A DNA stretch of 21,691 bases from Nemertoderma westbladi (lineage: Eukaryota > Xenacoelomorpha > Nemertodermatida > Nemertodermatidae), in contig JAUCBJ010003256.1 in NCBI GenBank assembly GCA_032718475.1, forward strand, positions 1 through 21,691. Direction: 5' to 3'. Below, piece after piece: positions 9,734 to 18,392 of the stretch. How positions within the stretch are numbered: position 1 is the first letter of the stretch; each line of letters starts with the position of its first letter. Made by a program: the position numbers and the translations under genes. The notes below the pieces were generated by a model, which searched no databases, was not told the origin of the DNA, and worked only from the letters and a program-made list of their open reading frames with translations.

Positions 9734-9820
9734 GGTGGCAGAGGCACAGTAAAACCACCAATACTATTGATGAACCTTGACTTAGCTGATGATCTGCGCT
9801 TATGCACATTTAGCTTCTAA
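9734..9820 (+). pseudogene. Short reverse transcriptase fragment around the catalytic ADD box
   Basis: The frame from 9734 to the TAA at 9818-9820 reads GGRGTVKPPILLMNLDLADD followed by LRL. It fits the block preceding and including the (Y/F)ADD catalytic motif of non-LTR reverse transcriptases. The corresponding block of the minus-strand pseudogene near 12100 is similar at the DNA level, sharing AAAACCACCAATAC, so the two probably belong to one family. No further RT blocks were confirmed on either side. It is a degraded scrap with no function expected. Confidence 0.5.
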
Positions 9821-10063
9821 GGCATTATACAACATCATTGGAAACCCTGGAAGCATCATATTACCAAAATCCAGCAACACCCTGCAGTCACATCATTTAC
9901 TGAGAGGCAACCTGAAGTCCATAATTGACATTCTTAAAACGCAAGCTAAAATTAACTTGTGATTGTAATGATGATGTTGACTTGAGGATAAATTGCGGAT
10001 TTCCATGGCTGCCAACAATCAGTGACTCCCTGTTCTCTGTCCAGTGCTTTCTGGGATGTTAAG
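9821..10063. other. Unassigned spacer
   Basis: No coding similarity or strong secondary structure was recognised between the RT fragment and the foldback element. The 9-mer GCTTTCTGG at 10046-10054 recurs just beyond the foldback pair at 10434-10442. Confidence 0.3.
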
Positions 10064-10218
10064 ACAATTGTGACCTGGACAATTGCGACCCGGACAATTG
10101 CGACCCGGACAATTGCGACCCGGACAATTGCGACCCGGACAATTGCTACCCATGATTTTGGGAAAAAATTGATGGGTCGCAATTGACCAGGTCGAAATTG
10201 TCCGGGTCGCAATTGTCC
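10064..10218. repeat. Foldback hairpin 1 made of 15-bp units (six left, three right)
   Basis: The left arm is six tandem copies of ACAATTGCGACCCGG, starting at 10064 and every 15 nt to 10139, the last shortened. A spacer of about 22 nt (ATGATTTTGGGAAAAAATTG...) follows. The right arm at 10174-10218 is three units of the reverse complement (GGGTCGCAATTGTCC). Every unit contains the palindrome CAATTG. The single strand could fold into a long stem. No protein is implied; open frames across it read as VAIVRVAIVR-like or TIATRTIATR-like artefacts of the 15-nt period. Confidence 0.85.
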
Positions 10219-10287
10219 GGATCCAGATAAAAAGATGTAATGTATATCATTAATAAATATCATTGTATCATTGTATATCATTCATTG

Positions 10288-10426
10288 ACAATTGCGACCC
10301 GGACAATTGCGACCCATAATTTTTATTTAAAAACATGGGTCGCAATTGACTGGGTCGCAATTGACGGGGTCGCATTTGTCCGGGTCGCAATTGTCCGGGT
10401 CGCAATTGTCTGGGTCGCAATTGTCA
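10288..10426. repeat. Foldback hairpin 2 made of 15-bp units (two left, six right)
   Basis: The left arm has two units of ACAATTGCGACCCGG at 10288-10315, the second shortened. A spacer of about 21 nt (ATAATTTTTATTTAAAAACA) follows. The right arm is six units of GGGTCGCAATTGTCC, at 10337, 10352, 10367, 10382, 10397 and 10412. It stands 69 bp from hairpin 1 and shows the opposite arm asymmetry. The spacers share an ATGATTTT/ATAATTTT start but otherwise differ. The pair could be one larger foldback element that broke or recombined. Confidence 0.85.
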
Positions 10427-10442
10427 GGACTCCGCTTTCTGG

Positions 10443-11979
10443 TAGTACTGGGTCCGATAAATATATAATATATACTTCATAATTGTTGCGAATAAATTTT
10501 TTTATTGTTATTAAAACAGTCGGAATTTGGTACTTACATGTGCAAAGCGTAACAAAAAATAAATCCATCTCCGTGCCAATATGGAAAATAACTCTTGAAA
10601 ATATTTCAGTCAAACATTAAATACACAGATATTTATAATATTATTTTTAACAGGTATTACGTATATTGAAGGAACTAGCATTTAAACGAAGGGGGATAAT
10701 AAACATAAATAATCAAAAGTTTCAACCACAACAAATAAAAACCTTATGCCCCTATATCAAATTACTTGCACTCTAAAAACAGTTATTAAGGCCTACTATG
10801 TACTGTATACGTTGTATTATATGGTACAATGCTCAATGCATAAAAAAATAAAGAGTACGTTTATTATACCATCGTTATTACATGTAATAAGTGGCACTGG
10901 AAGTTGTACAAAAGAATATTTGAATGGCATGTAGCAGCATAAAACTACATGTATATTATATTCAAGACTATAATATTCCACAAAACAAATCTACTATGGA
11001 CAATTACACAGTGTATAATCACCTAATATATCGAAAGCTAATTTGCAAATGGTTTTAAAGTATTTAAGCCAAATAAACTGTGTAAAACTATAAAACTACA
11101 ACATAAAACTGTGTATTGGAAATTCGACAATATTACATACACTTTCACCTTGGTCATGGTGGTAGGGAACCCCAAAATAATAGATTAATTAATGAAACTA
11201 CCAAATATAAACAATATCACAAAATAATAAAATCAAGAGGCACCTACACCAGACTCCAATGTATCTGTTTTTTGAGTTTAAAACTGAAAAACTTAATAAG
11301 ATAAATGAAATGAAAAGATCAGACCCCCTTGCTTATTTTATATGTTGTATATACTCTGTCATCCGAAATAATATTATTGATGACATAAGCAACTATGATT
11401 ACACAATTATTTCCAAATCATTGACGAGATCTTTAATGTTGATTAGATTGGGAAAATGTCATTCATCAGTTAAACCGACTTATACAATATAATAAAAAAA
11501 ATCCATAACTCATCACAAGCAATACTTCAAACGGATATACCATACTTTTGAAACGAGTGATTCCCCGAACTGATATATTTTATTCTAAGTGTATTAGGAG
11601 GTGGAGGAGGGGGTGGTAACCTAAACGGAAATTTCATTTACTATGAGAACAATGCCCCATTTATAAATGAGCATATAATTAATGCTGTGAACCCTCGGTA
11701 ACTTCCTGATGTACAGTTCAGTATGAACCATCAGGAATTAGGATTCCCCTGCTCTAAGAGCCCAAGGGAATGGCGTATAACAGTACTGCTACTGGTTCTA
11801 CAGTACTGCTGCCTGGTATAAACTTACTTTCACAGGTCTGATTTCAGGTTATTTCCACTCCCTTGATAGTTTATTTAATGTAGAGCATACCTTGCCCATC
11901 TAAGATCCTGCAGTCTAGGTAGCAGAAGTCAAGCATGACTAAACAGGCCATCCAATGACTGACGTTGGAGAGACTTACT
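10443..11979. other. AT-rich non-coding stretch
   Basis: No protein similarity was found; the short open frames have the composition of AT-rich intergenic DNA. A G-rich patch, GGAGGTGGAGGAGGGGGTGG, lies near 11597-11617. A small imperfect hairpin (TTCCTGATG ... CATCAGGAA) occurs near 11702-11740. The last part, about 11890-11980, may hold further decayed RT sequence continuing from the adjacent pseudogene. Confidence 0.4.
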
Positions 11980-12632
11980 GTCTGGTGTCTGACTGGTGAT
12001 AGACTTAGGTCTTTTCACAAATTGACCAACATCAGATGCTGTTTGATCTAGACTGGTGAGCAGTCTTTGCGAGCACCATCAAATGTTTCTTATAATAAAT
12101 CCAAATCATCAGCAACGTGAAGGTCCTTGAAGTGTATTGGTGGTTTTCCTCTATTTTTAGAACCACCGGCTGGTTGTATTTCCAGGCCGTCTATACAGTA
12201 TAATGTTCTTTAAGAGACATTTGCGGTATAATCTGGTGCAATAGTGAAGAGAAAAGGAGCAAGCGTGTCAGATTTATGGACATCTCACGATACTTCAAGT
12301 GGGTCGGTTTCTCCATCTGATGTAGAGATAAATGTTGTTAGTGATTGATTCCAACCATGACATCATCAGAAATACCACAAGCCGGAAGTATCTTAAACAT
12401 GCGTGGACGGGAGGCAGAATCATAGGCTTTAAGCAATTTTACAAAGTTGATGGCTAGATGCCTCATATACTGTACAATTCTTCAATGATCCGACGAAGTG
12501 AAAGAATGGGCTTCATGGTATTTTTACCTATGAAACCCATATTGGTTGTCACGCAGGAACTTTTCAACAGAATACTTATGCGGTTCTACATTATTCTGTT
12601 GAATTATCTTAGCTGCAACCGAAATCAGGCAA
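11980..12632 (-). pseudogene. Decayed non-LTR reverse transcriptase core
   Basis: On the minus strand, RT palm motifs appear in correct order but across several frames. ISVAAK and FLRDNQYGF (about 12600-12530) come first, then ILSLRRIIEE (about 12510-12470) and FVKLLKAYDS (KAYDS at 12416-12430, the first catalytic Asp region). ILPACGI and SDTLAPFLF (about 12280-12247) follow, then KPPIHFKDLHVADDLDLL, whose ADD box is encoded at 12106-12117. Downstream, ETFDGARK matches the region after the ADD box. Several nonsense codons (for example after GIN-H and ANVS) and at least two frameshifts break it. The catalytic Asp positions are still visible, but no functional protein could be made. Confidence 0.7.
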
Positions 12633-13927
12633 CAATACATTTTTAAATAATTAAAACGGATCAGTTTTATTAAGAGTAACAGAAGGACCTCTTGGCCGAT
12701 GAGCCAAGAAACATCTGAAATGGACTCATTAATTTTATCCATGAACTACAGTACATATTTAACCAAAAATGAAATGAAGGAACTCCAGCAGAGCGGGCTT
12801 TCAGCGGGCATAGCAGGTATTCTACCATTATGAAAATACCACCGATTTCGAATAGTGATAGTCGAATGAACAAAGATTTGGTATAAAAATAAATAAAAAT
12901 GATAAAACAGAACAGAACTTAACAATACTATATTTAAGAATATAACATGTTTAAATTTTAGCAAAAATAAAATAAAATAAACCACCATTGACAATCTTGA
13001 CTTTCACAATTTCATGCATAAATAGACATAATAGTAAAGAACGTCGTAATAGGAACAGTTCTTTTAAAAAATAGAAAGATTCACCCAATGAAAGAGGTTT
13101 GTTAATAATTTTCCGTTATTATTCCGTTTTCCATTAATATTGTTAATAATAATATTAGTGTGTATGTTCCCTAGGCAGTAAAATGTTTGTTTGGAGAATA
13201 TTTTAATTTAAAGCAAATTATGTAGTAATATCCTAATGGTAGATCTATGGCCTACACTGGTTTAAGACATTGTTCTCACTGCCTGTTGTATTACTGGCAC
13301 TATTGCTACTTCAGCGAATGTACCCCCCCTTTTATAGACAACCGCTTATTAGAGAAAGACTCGCTACAGCTGTACAGTTGACAGCAGTATGTTTCATCAG
13401 CAGTATGCTGGTGAAAGCTGTATATCTATCTAAAGCAATATATCTTTCCTGTCACCAATGTTATCATATCATACAGTATAAAATTGGGGCGAGCCATGAA
13501 AAAAAAAGATGTAGCAGGAGTCCTTCAAAAAAACCTTTACTATAGTAGACTATGGTAAATGCTGTCACAATGTGGGTGTTTTTCCTACTACTTACTTAAA
13601 CAGTCGCCATATGCAGGGAGATAGGATGATAAAGAAATCATCCATCAATAGAACTATTGAACAATCTATCTTAGCTGCCTTCATTTTAGCGATACTAATC
13701 CCTGAAACTCCACGCATTTGGAGTAATTTGTACAACTCATTCGTTCCAGGACAATTATCCATAAAAAATACATAGTCTGAAAGTAGGCCTACTACAGTCA
13801 GACAGTAGTACCAGTACACATATAGCTCATATCTGTCTGCCTGTTGGTGTTGGAACAGCGGCTGGCTGTAATGCCGAGGTACCTATTTCATAGGGATTAT
13901 CGCCTTCCCTCACAAAATTAATGCGAG
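12633..13927. other. AT-rich non-coding stretch
   Basis: No recognisable genes. Open frames of 60-90 codons are present, but they lack similarity and several lack an ATG. One copy of TAGGCCTA is at 13784-13791. The reading frame at 13827-14066 on the minus strand is a translation of the minisatellite that starts at about 13928. Confidence 0.4.
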
Positions 13928-14113
13928 TGAAATCGAAATATATCACTAGGAAATGCGAAATTAGAGCAAGGGAACACGAAATTATCACAAGGGTATGCGA
14001 AATATTTTGTAAGGGAACGCGAAATATTTTGCAAGGGAACACGAAATATTTTGCAAGGGAACACAAAATATTTCACAAAGGAACGTGAAATTATCGTGAG
14101 GGGACGTTAAATA
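13928..14113. repeat. 21-22 bp minisatellite, left part (interrupted by transposon)
   Basis: About eight imperfect units of the form GAAATATTTTGCAAGGGAAC plus two bases run head to tail. Variants include GAAATTATCACAAGGGTATGC and GAAATTATCGTGAGGGGACGT. The two units near 14017-14060 are identical. The array stops at TA 14112-14113, where a DNA transposon begins, and resumes in register at 16025 beyond it. It has no coding meaning. Confidence 0.85.
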
Positions 14114-14979
14114 CAGTCGGGGTCTCAAAGTGCATCTGTTCTTTGAGATTTTCTCAAAGTTTTTCTAAAAGTGTCTAAAAGTCATTACATTACTCTCAAC
14201 CACCGCTTTGAATTCTTGTAGACACTTTTAGATGGGAATCTCAAAGTGATTTCCTGCTTTTAGGCACTTTGAATTCTTTGAGAAATGTCACTTTGAGGTA
14301 GTTTGCGGCACTTTTAATTCTTTGAGAAAATAAACTCCGAGGTATTCCTGATTGACAGCTCGTGGTAAGTTAACTGAGAGGCAGAGGCATTCTCGGTGAA
14401 CAATATTATGCGGGCAACAAAGTGATACTTGTGTGCTGGCCAGTTGTTGCATAGAAGCTATATTCCCATTAATTTATCAAATTGAGGTTCCTGAGGTCAT
14501 TACAGGATGGGTTTTCGGTCGCAAGTACAAATTGAATTTACGGCACCCTAAAGTCTTTCTAAAAAACATTCATTCAAATAATACATGAAACATAATTTGT
14601 GAAACAAGATTAATGCTTGACAAGATTGATTATTTTAATAACATAATACAATATCAGATTAACAATTAATATAAGAGAAACTTCTCTGTAGTTTCTCTGT
14701 GTATACGCAGTTTCATTATAATGACCTAAAGAAGCCCTGTTGGGAGAAAGCTTGTAATAACATTTGTTATTCATTTCATTAGTCACCTCAGGTCAAACCG
14801 TACTATACCTTTACTGTTTAATTAATATGATAACTATGTTGACGAGAGCGCGAGAATTCCTTCTTAAAAACTAAGAAAGGCTTTCGACTTTCAAGTACGA
14901 TAGAACGGCTACAATCTTGTGTTGTTTCAGCTTAATAGAGATATTAAAATATCCCCTGCCGCTGGCGTTTATATTTGAG

Positions 14980-15060
14980 CATATTTTAAATGTTTGCCTC
15001 ATATTCAATTGATGTGTACCGCCTTCTGGCAAAGCGGCACCCAGTTTAAACTATCAATCA
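14980..15060. repeat. Left-flank segment shared with 17345-17430
   Basis: The stretch around TTCAATTGATGTGTACCGCC, continuing to GGCACCCAGTTTAAACTATC, aligns with TTCTATTGATGTGAGCCGCT and GGCACCTTGTTTAAGCTGTC in the second copy. There it runs directly into the GGCGTCTCTAAAG block. Here about 430 bp of unrelated sequence (about 15060-15490) intervenes, so that segment is either an insertion in this copy or a deletion from the other. No clear terminal repeats or duplication border the 430-bp segment. Confidence 0.5.
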
Positions 15061-15504
15061 CAGCTAGTGAGTAGCGACCCACGGTCGGCGACCTTCAAAC
15101 AAACAGGTGCAGAGTCGGAAAGAACTGTCACATGCTTTGCTTGGCTTGTGGTACCATTTGATTACATAATAGATTTTGGCAGACTGGGCGGTCGCTCTGA
15201 CCATAGGCATTGCGCACCAACAATGCCTAAAACATCTATGGGAACAGCCAATTAGTGCGCTTGAATCATTTATCTTTATTCCTGCCTCTATCGTTATCCT
15301 TTACTTTGTATAACACAATTTACAGTGCGGCAAAGTATGGCTGGTTGACCATTGAAATGCATTGGTAAAGGTATTCGGCGTTCACATGGGCTAAACAAAT
15401 TTAAACAGTACAGTTTTAGCACTATACATTAATATAGATAGGGCAACAGACAAACTGTCTATGACACAAATACCAACACATTCCGATAGCCCGCAATTAC
15501 GGCG

Positions 15505-15945
15505 TCTCTAAAGAGCCCAAATATAAATTAATAAAATCCTCTTTGAAACAATAAAAATTCCTACAAAAAATACTGCTGTATTAAATATTAGTTACTGCAG
15601 TAACATATAACAATTACTGCAGTAACAAATATTTATTACTGCAGTAATAAATATTTATTACTGCAGTAACAAATATTTATTACTGCAATAATCAATATTA
15701 TTAAATTAATAAATAATTGAATAAACATTAATAGTGCAGTAATCAATATTAATAAATAATTGAATAAAAATTTCTACTGCAGTAACAAATTATTTGTTAC
15801 TGCAGAAAAAGACAATTTTTTATTACTGCAGTAAGTTTAATTCTTACTTTCAGTAACAAATATTTATTACTGCAGTATTTTTTGGAGGCATCTTTATTGT
15901 TTCATAGAGGTTTTTATTACTTATATTTTACCCTTTAGTAGTCAA
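15505..15945. repeat. Foldback element: palindromic TTACTGCAGTAA array with inverted flanks (copy A)
   Basis: The core at about 15580-15890 repeats the 12-bp palindrome TTACTGCAGTAA separated by AT-rich spacers, with eight exact CTGCAG cores by eye and several decayed ones. The left flank, 15505-15580 (GCGTCTCTAAAG... CTTTGAAACAATAAAAATTC), reappears in inverted orientation at 15886-15945 (GGAGGCATCTTTATTGTTTC ATAGAGG...). The whole is therefore symmetrical, palindromic within units and between flanks. It lies inside the TA-flanked transposon. No coding content. Confidence 0.75.
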
Positions 15946-16024
15946 AGTCAATATACCCCATTCATAGCCATTTTAGTTCTTTGAGAAAATCTCAAAGAAC
16001 AGATGCACTTTGATACCCCGACTG

Positions 16025-16050
16025 TATATCATGAGGGAATGCGAATATTA
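16025..16050. repeat. 21-22 bp minisatellite, right part
   Basis: TATCATGAGGGAATGCGAAT continues the unit interrupted at 14113. The left end ...GGACGTTAAA plus this sequence gives a normal unit boundary. A degenerate unit follows and the array then ends. It marks the far side of the transposon insertion. Confidence 0.8.
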
Positions 16051-17344
16051 TTTTTCCTCTCATGGCATACTTGGGGCTCCATAGATTTGCGTCTACATAT
16101 CTCTATGTTTTCATTCATTATGTTAAATGTTGCTTGAAATACCTTTCGGCACATGCATATCTTCATAAAGGTCTAGCAAAATCTTTCTAAAAGAGCATAA
16201 AATATTGTGAATGTTATGGTAGATTGTTTGGAATCCGTACTGAAAAGTTTCGTTTAAAGATTTTGATCCAAATGTGTACCGTTCCTTATCATCAGCAAGG
16301 AACTGATACTTTATAAGCAATGTTGGGTTAGCAAAATTGTCAATCACATAATATATTTTATAGAGGCTGTGTATCTGTGGACGGCCCTTCCTGGTGCTGA
16401 CTCAGATTCGGGTGGCTCAAGACTGAGGGGAACCGTGCTGCAGAATGGTTAACCGTGCTTCAGGATGGTTAACAATGCTGCAGGATGGTTAACCACAAGG
16501 ATGTTCGACTTCCAGTATCAAACTTTACTTCTGGCAGCTCCAATTCAACTCCGGTTAAACTCCATGTTCCAATGGGGTTCATGACTCAAGTTCAAAACCA
16601 AATTAATTAGATGAAATAATATCAAAGAAACACAATGGCGTTTACAGAATTCAATAATATGCTAAAATAGCCGAGATATTGGTGTTTTCAGTTTAAAAAT
16701 TATTCAGAATATGAAAACGATCTGTGATTGGTCGTGACATCACTACATGCCACCGAATCCCATTTATATCAACATTCAGATACCTATTACTATCTTTGTA
16801 TAAATTGGGGCAGTTTGTTACTGCAGGGACTGCTACATTAGTAGGGTGAGTGAGGGAGACTTGAACCCCAAAAGTTATAATCACTCTAAAGAAGAGATAA
16901 ATGAATTTTTCAATGCCGTTTTAACTTTTTCACATTACATTTATGATTTCTATCATTATGTGAGAGTTTGATAATTTCAACTCTTAAACTTTTTTAATTA
17001 AACCAATTATTCGTATTTTCGAAAAAGCATCAAGTCTCCCTCAATGGGGGGAGACTTGACACCTTGGGTGGGAGACTTGAACCCCACCTCGCATTCTTGT
17101 AAATTCGTTCAAAAATGCATAAGAAGTGTAATAATTACATGTTCAACATGTCTATTTTCTAGTAGAGCAGAACAATTTCAAAAAATGCGATTGTTAAATT
17201 TCCAAAATTTGATACAAATTTAGGTGGTCGTTCACATGGTTCTCCCAACAAGAACTGAATAAATAATAGCTCATTAAAACCGCATTAAAATTTAACGCGG
17301 GAGGGTACTTTTTATTAATGAATATCTTGTATAATTTTCAATCC
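16051..17344. other. Non-coding stretch with a 20-bp triplication and repeated GGGAGACTTGA blocks
   Basis: No gene is recognised. Three tandem copies of a 20-bp unit (AACCGTGCTGCAGAATGGTT and variants) lie at 16431-16490. The block GGGAGACTTGAACCCC occurs at about 16853-16870 and 17081-17096. A perfect 10-bp stem, CAAGTCTCCC / GGGAGACTTG, with an 8-nt loop is at 17031-17040 and 17049-17058. The repeated GAGACTTG motif in both orientations suggests the ends of one or two small inverted-repeat elements, but I could not fix their limits. Confidence 0.5.
16431..16490. repeat. Three tandem copies of a 20-bp unit
   Basis: Units start at 16431, 16451 and 16471, each of the form AACCGTGCTGCAGGATGGTT with one to three differences, followed by a partial AACCA. 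It is a short tandem triplication without coding meaning. Confidence 0.8.
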
Positions 17345-17424
17345 AGGCACATTTTAATTGTTTTCATGTAATTCTATTGATGTGAGCCGCTTTCTGACGA
17401 AAGGCACCTTGTTTAAGCTGTCAA

Positions 17425-18145
17425 TTATGGCGTCTCTAAAGGGTCAAAATATAAATGAATAAAAACCTCTATGAAACAAGAAAAATGCCTCCATATTTGT
17501 TACTGCAGTAATAAATAATTGTTACTGCAGTAGAAATTATTAATTACTGCAGTAATAAATAAAAATTATTTTTTACTGCAGTATGAATTATTTGTTACTG
17601 CAGTAAAAAAAAATTTATTTATTACTGCAGTAATAAATAATTGTTACTGCAGTAATAAATATTTGTTACTGCAGTAACAAATAATTATTGCTGCAGTAAC
17701 AATTATTTATTACTGCAGTAACAATTGTTTATTACTGCAGTAACAATTGTTTCTTACTGCAGTAACAATTATTTATTACTGCAGTAACAATTATTTATTA
17801 CTGCAGTAACAATTATTTATTACTGCAGTAACAATTATTTAATACTGCAGTAACAATTATTTATTACTACAGTAACAATTATTTATTACTGCAGTAACAA
17901 TTATTTGCTACTGCAGTAGCAAATATTTATTACTGCAGTAACAAATATTTATTACTGCAGTAACAAATAATTATTACTGCAGTAACAAATAATTATTACT
18001 GCAGTAACAAATAATTATTACTGCAGTAAAAAAAAATTTATTTATTACTGCAGTAATAAATACTTGCTACTGCAGTAATAATTATTTGTTACTGCAGTAA
18101 TAATTATTTCTTACTGCAGTAGCAAATATTTATTACTGCAGTACT
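17425..18145. repeat. Palindromic TTACTGCAGTAA 22-bp array with one flank (copy B)
   Basis: The left flank GGCGTCTCTAAAGGGTCAAA through AAAAATGCCTCCA (17428-17493) matches the flank of copy A. The array then runs from about 17497 to 18143. Each unit is the 12-bp palindrome TTACTGCAGTAA plus a spacer of about 10 nt. By eye there are 28 exact CTGCAG cores and one CTACAG variant. Spacers occur in two orientations, CAATTATTTA/CAAATAATTA types in most of the array and TAATTATTTG/TAATTATTTC types near the end, so units are inverted relative to one another. The right inverted flank seen in copy A is absent; the array stops 248 bp before the ATG of the DDE integrase gene. Confidence 0.85.
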
Positions 18146-18158
18146 AAACTATCATTTC

Positions 18159-18262
18159 ATTGGCCGATATGATTCAATTAATCCCCAATCAGAATCCGCA
18201 GTTATAAGGGCCACCCAAAACCGGGTTTAATTGGTTGTTATGCAGCATACAATTCCACCAAT
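18159..18262 (+). promoter_or_regulatory. Putative upstream region with four CCAAT-type boxes
   Basis: CCAAT or its inverse ATTGG occurs at 18159-18163 (inverse), 18185-18189 (in CCAATCAG, the classical NF-Y context), 18230-18234 (inverse) and 18258-18262. They lie 130-235 bp upstream of the ATG of the integrase gene. A TATAAG-like sequence lies at about 18203. Nothing else in the window has such density. The transcription start is not known, so the region could also contain 5' untranslated sequence. Confidence 0.4.
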
Positions 18263-18392
18263 GAGAAGCGTTAACGAAGCAATCATAATGGATTTGTCAT
18301 TGCCATAGATTACAACACTGTTTATGTTCTCTAGCAGTAGCCAGTAGGCCTACTAAACAGTACATAATAGGTACGGAGTGTTCGACGAGACC

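Larger units (their letters stand above)
14114..16024. mobile_element. 1911-bp TA-flanked non-autonomous DNA transposon with 46-bp TIRs
   Basis: The left end 14114-14159 and the inverted right end 15979-16024 match over 46 bp with one mismatch, at the 11th base. Both start CAGTCGGGG and end in an internal palindrome, CTTTGAGATTTTCTCAAAG. TA flanks both sides (14112-14113 and 16025-16026). Removing the element plus one TA restores a regular unit of the surrounding minisatellite, which verifies the boundaries. Subterminal CTTTGAGA/TCTCAAAG and CACTTTGA blocks repeat in the first 230 bp. No transposase is encoded. TA duplication and CAGT-type ends fit Tc1/mariner-like enzymes, but the superfamily is inferred. 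It contains a foldback palindromic array at 15505-15945. Confidence 0.85.

Noticed and set aside
9952-10613. Frames with VAIVRVAIVR or TIATRTIATR repeats
   Set aside because: They arise from the 15-bp foldback units read in frame, appear on both strands and have no coding signature.
13270-13545. 91-codon plus-strand frame with a hydrophobic N-terminus resembling a signal peptide
   Set aside because: It begins at TTG, not ATG, has no recognisable similarity and lies in AT-rich intergenic sequence.
13827-14066. 79-codon minus-strand frame with hydrophobic repeats
   Set aside because: It is the translation of the 21-22 bp minisatellite; its repeated FPCKIF/VPLQNI pattern follows the repeat period.
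15580-18143. CRISPR-like array from regular 22-bp repeats
   Set aside because: Spacers are about 10 nt, near-identical and AT-only, units are palindromes of 12 bp, and the genome is an animal one; it is a tandem repeat.
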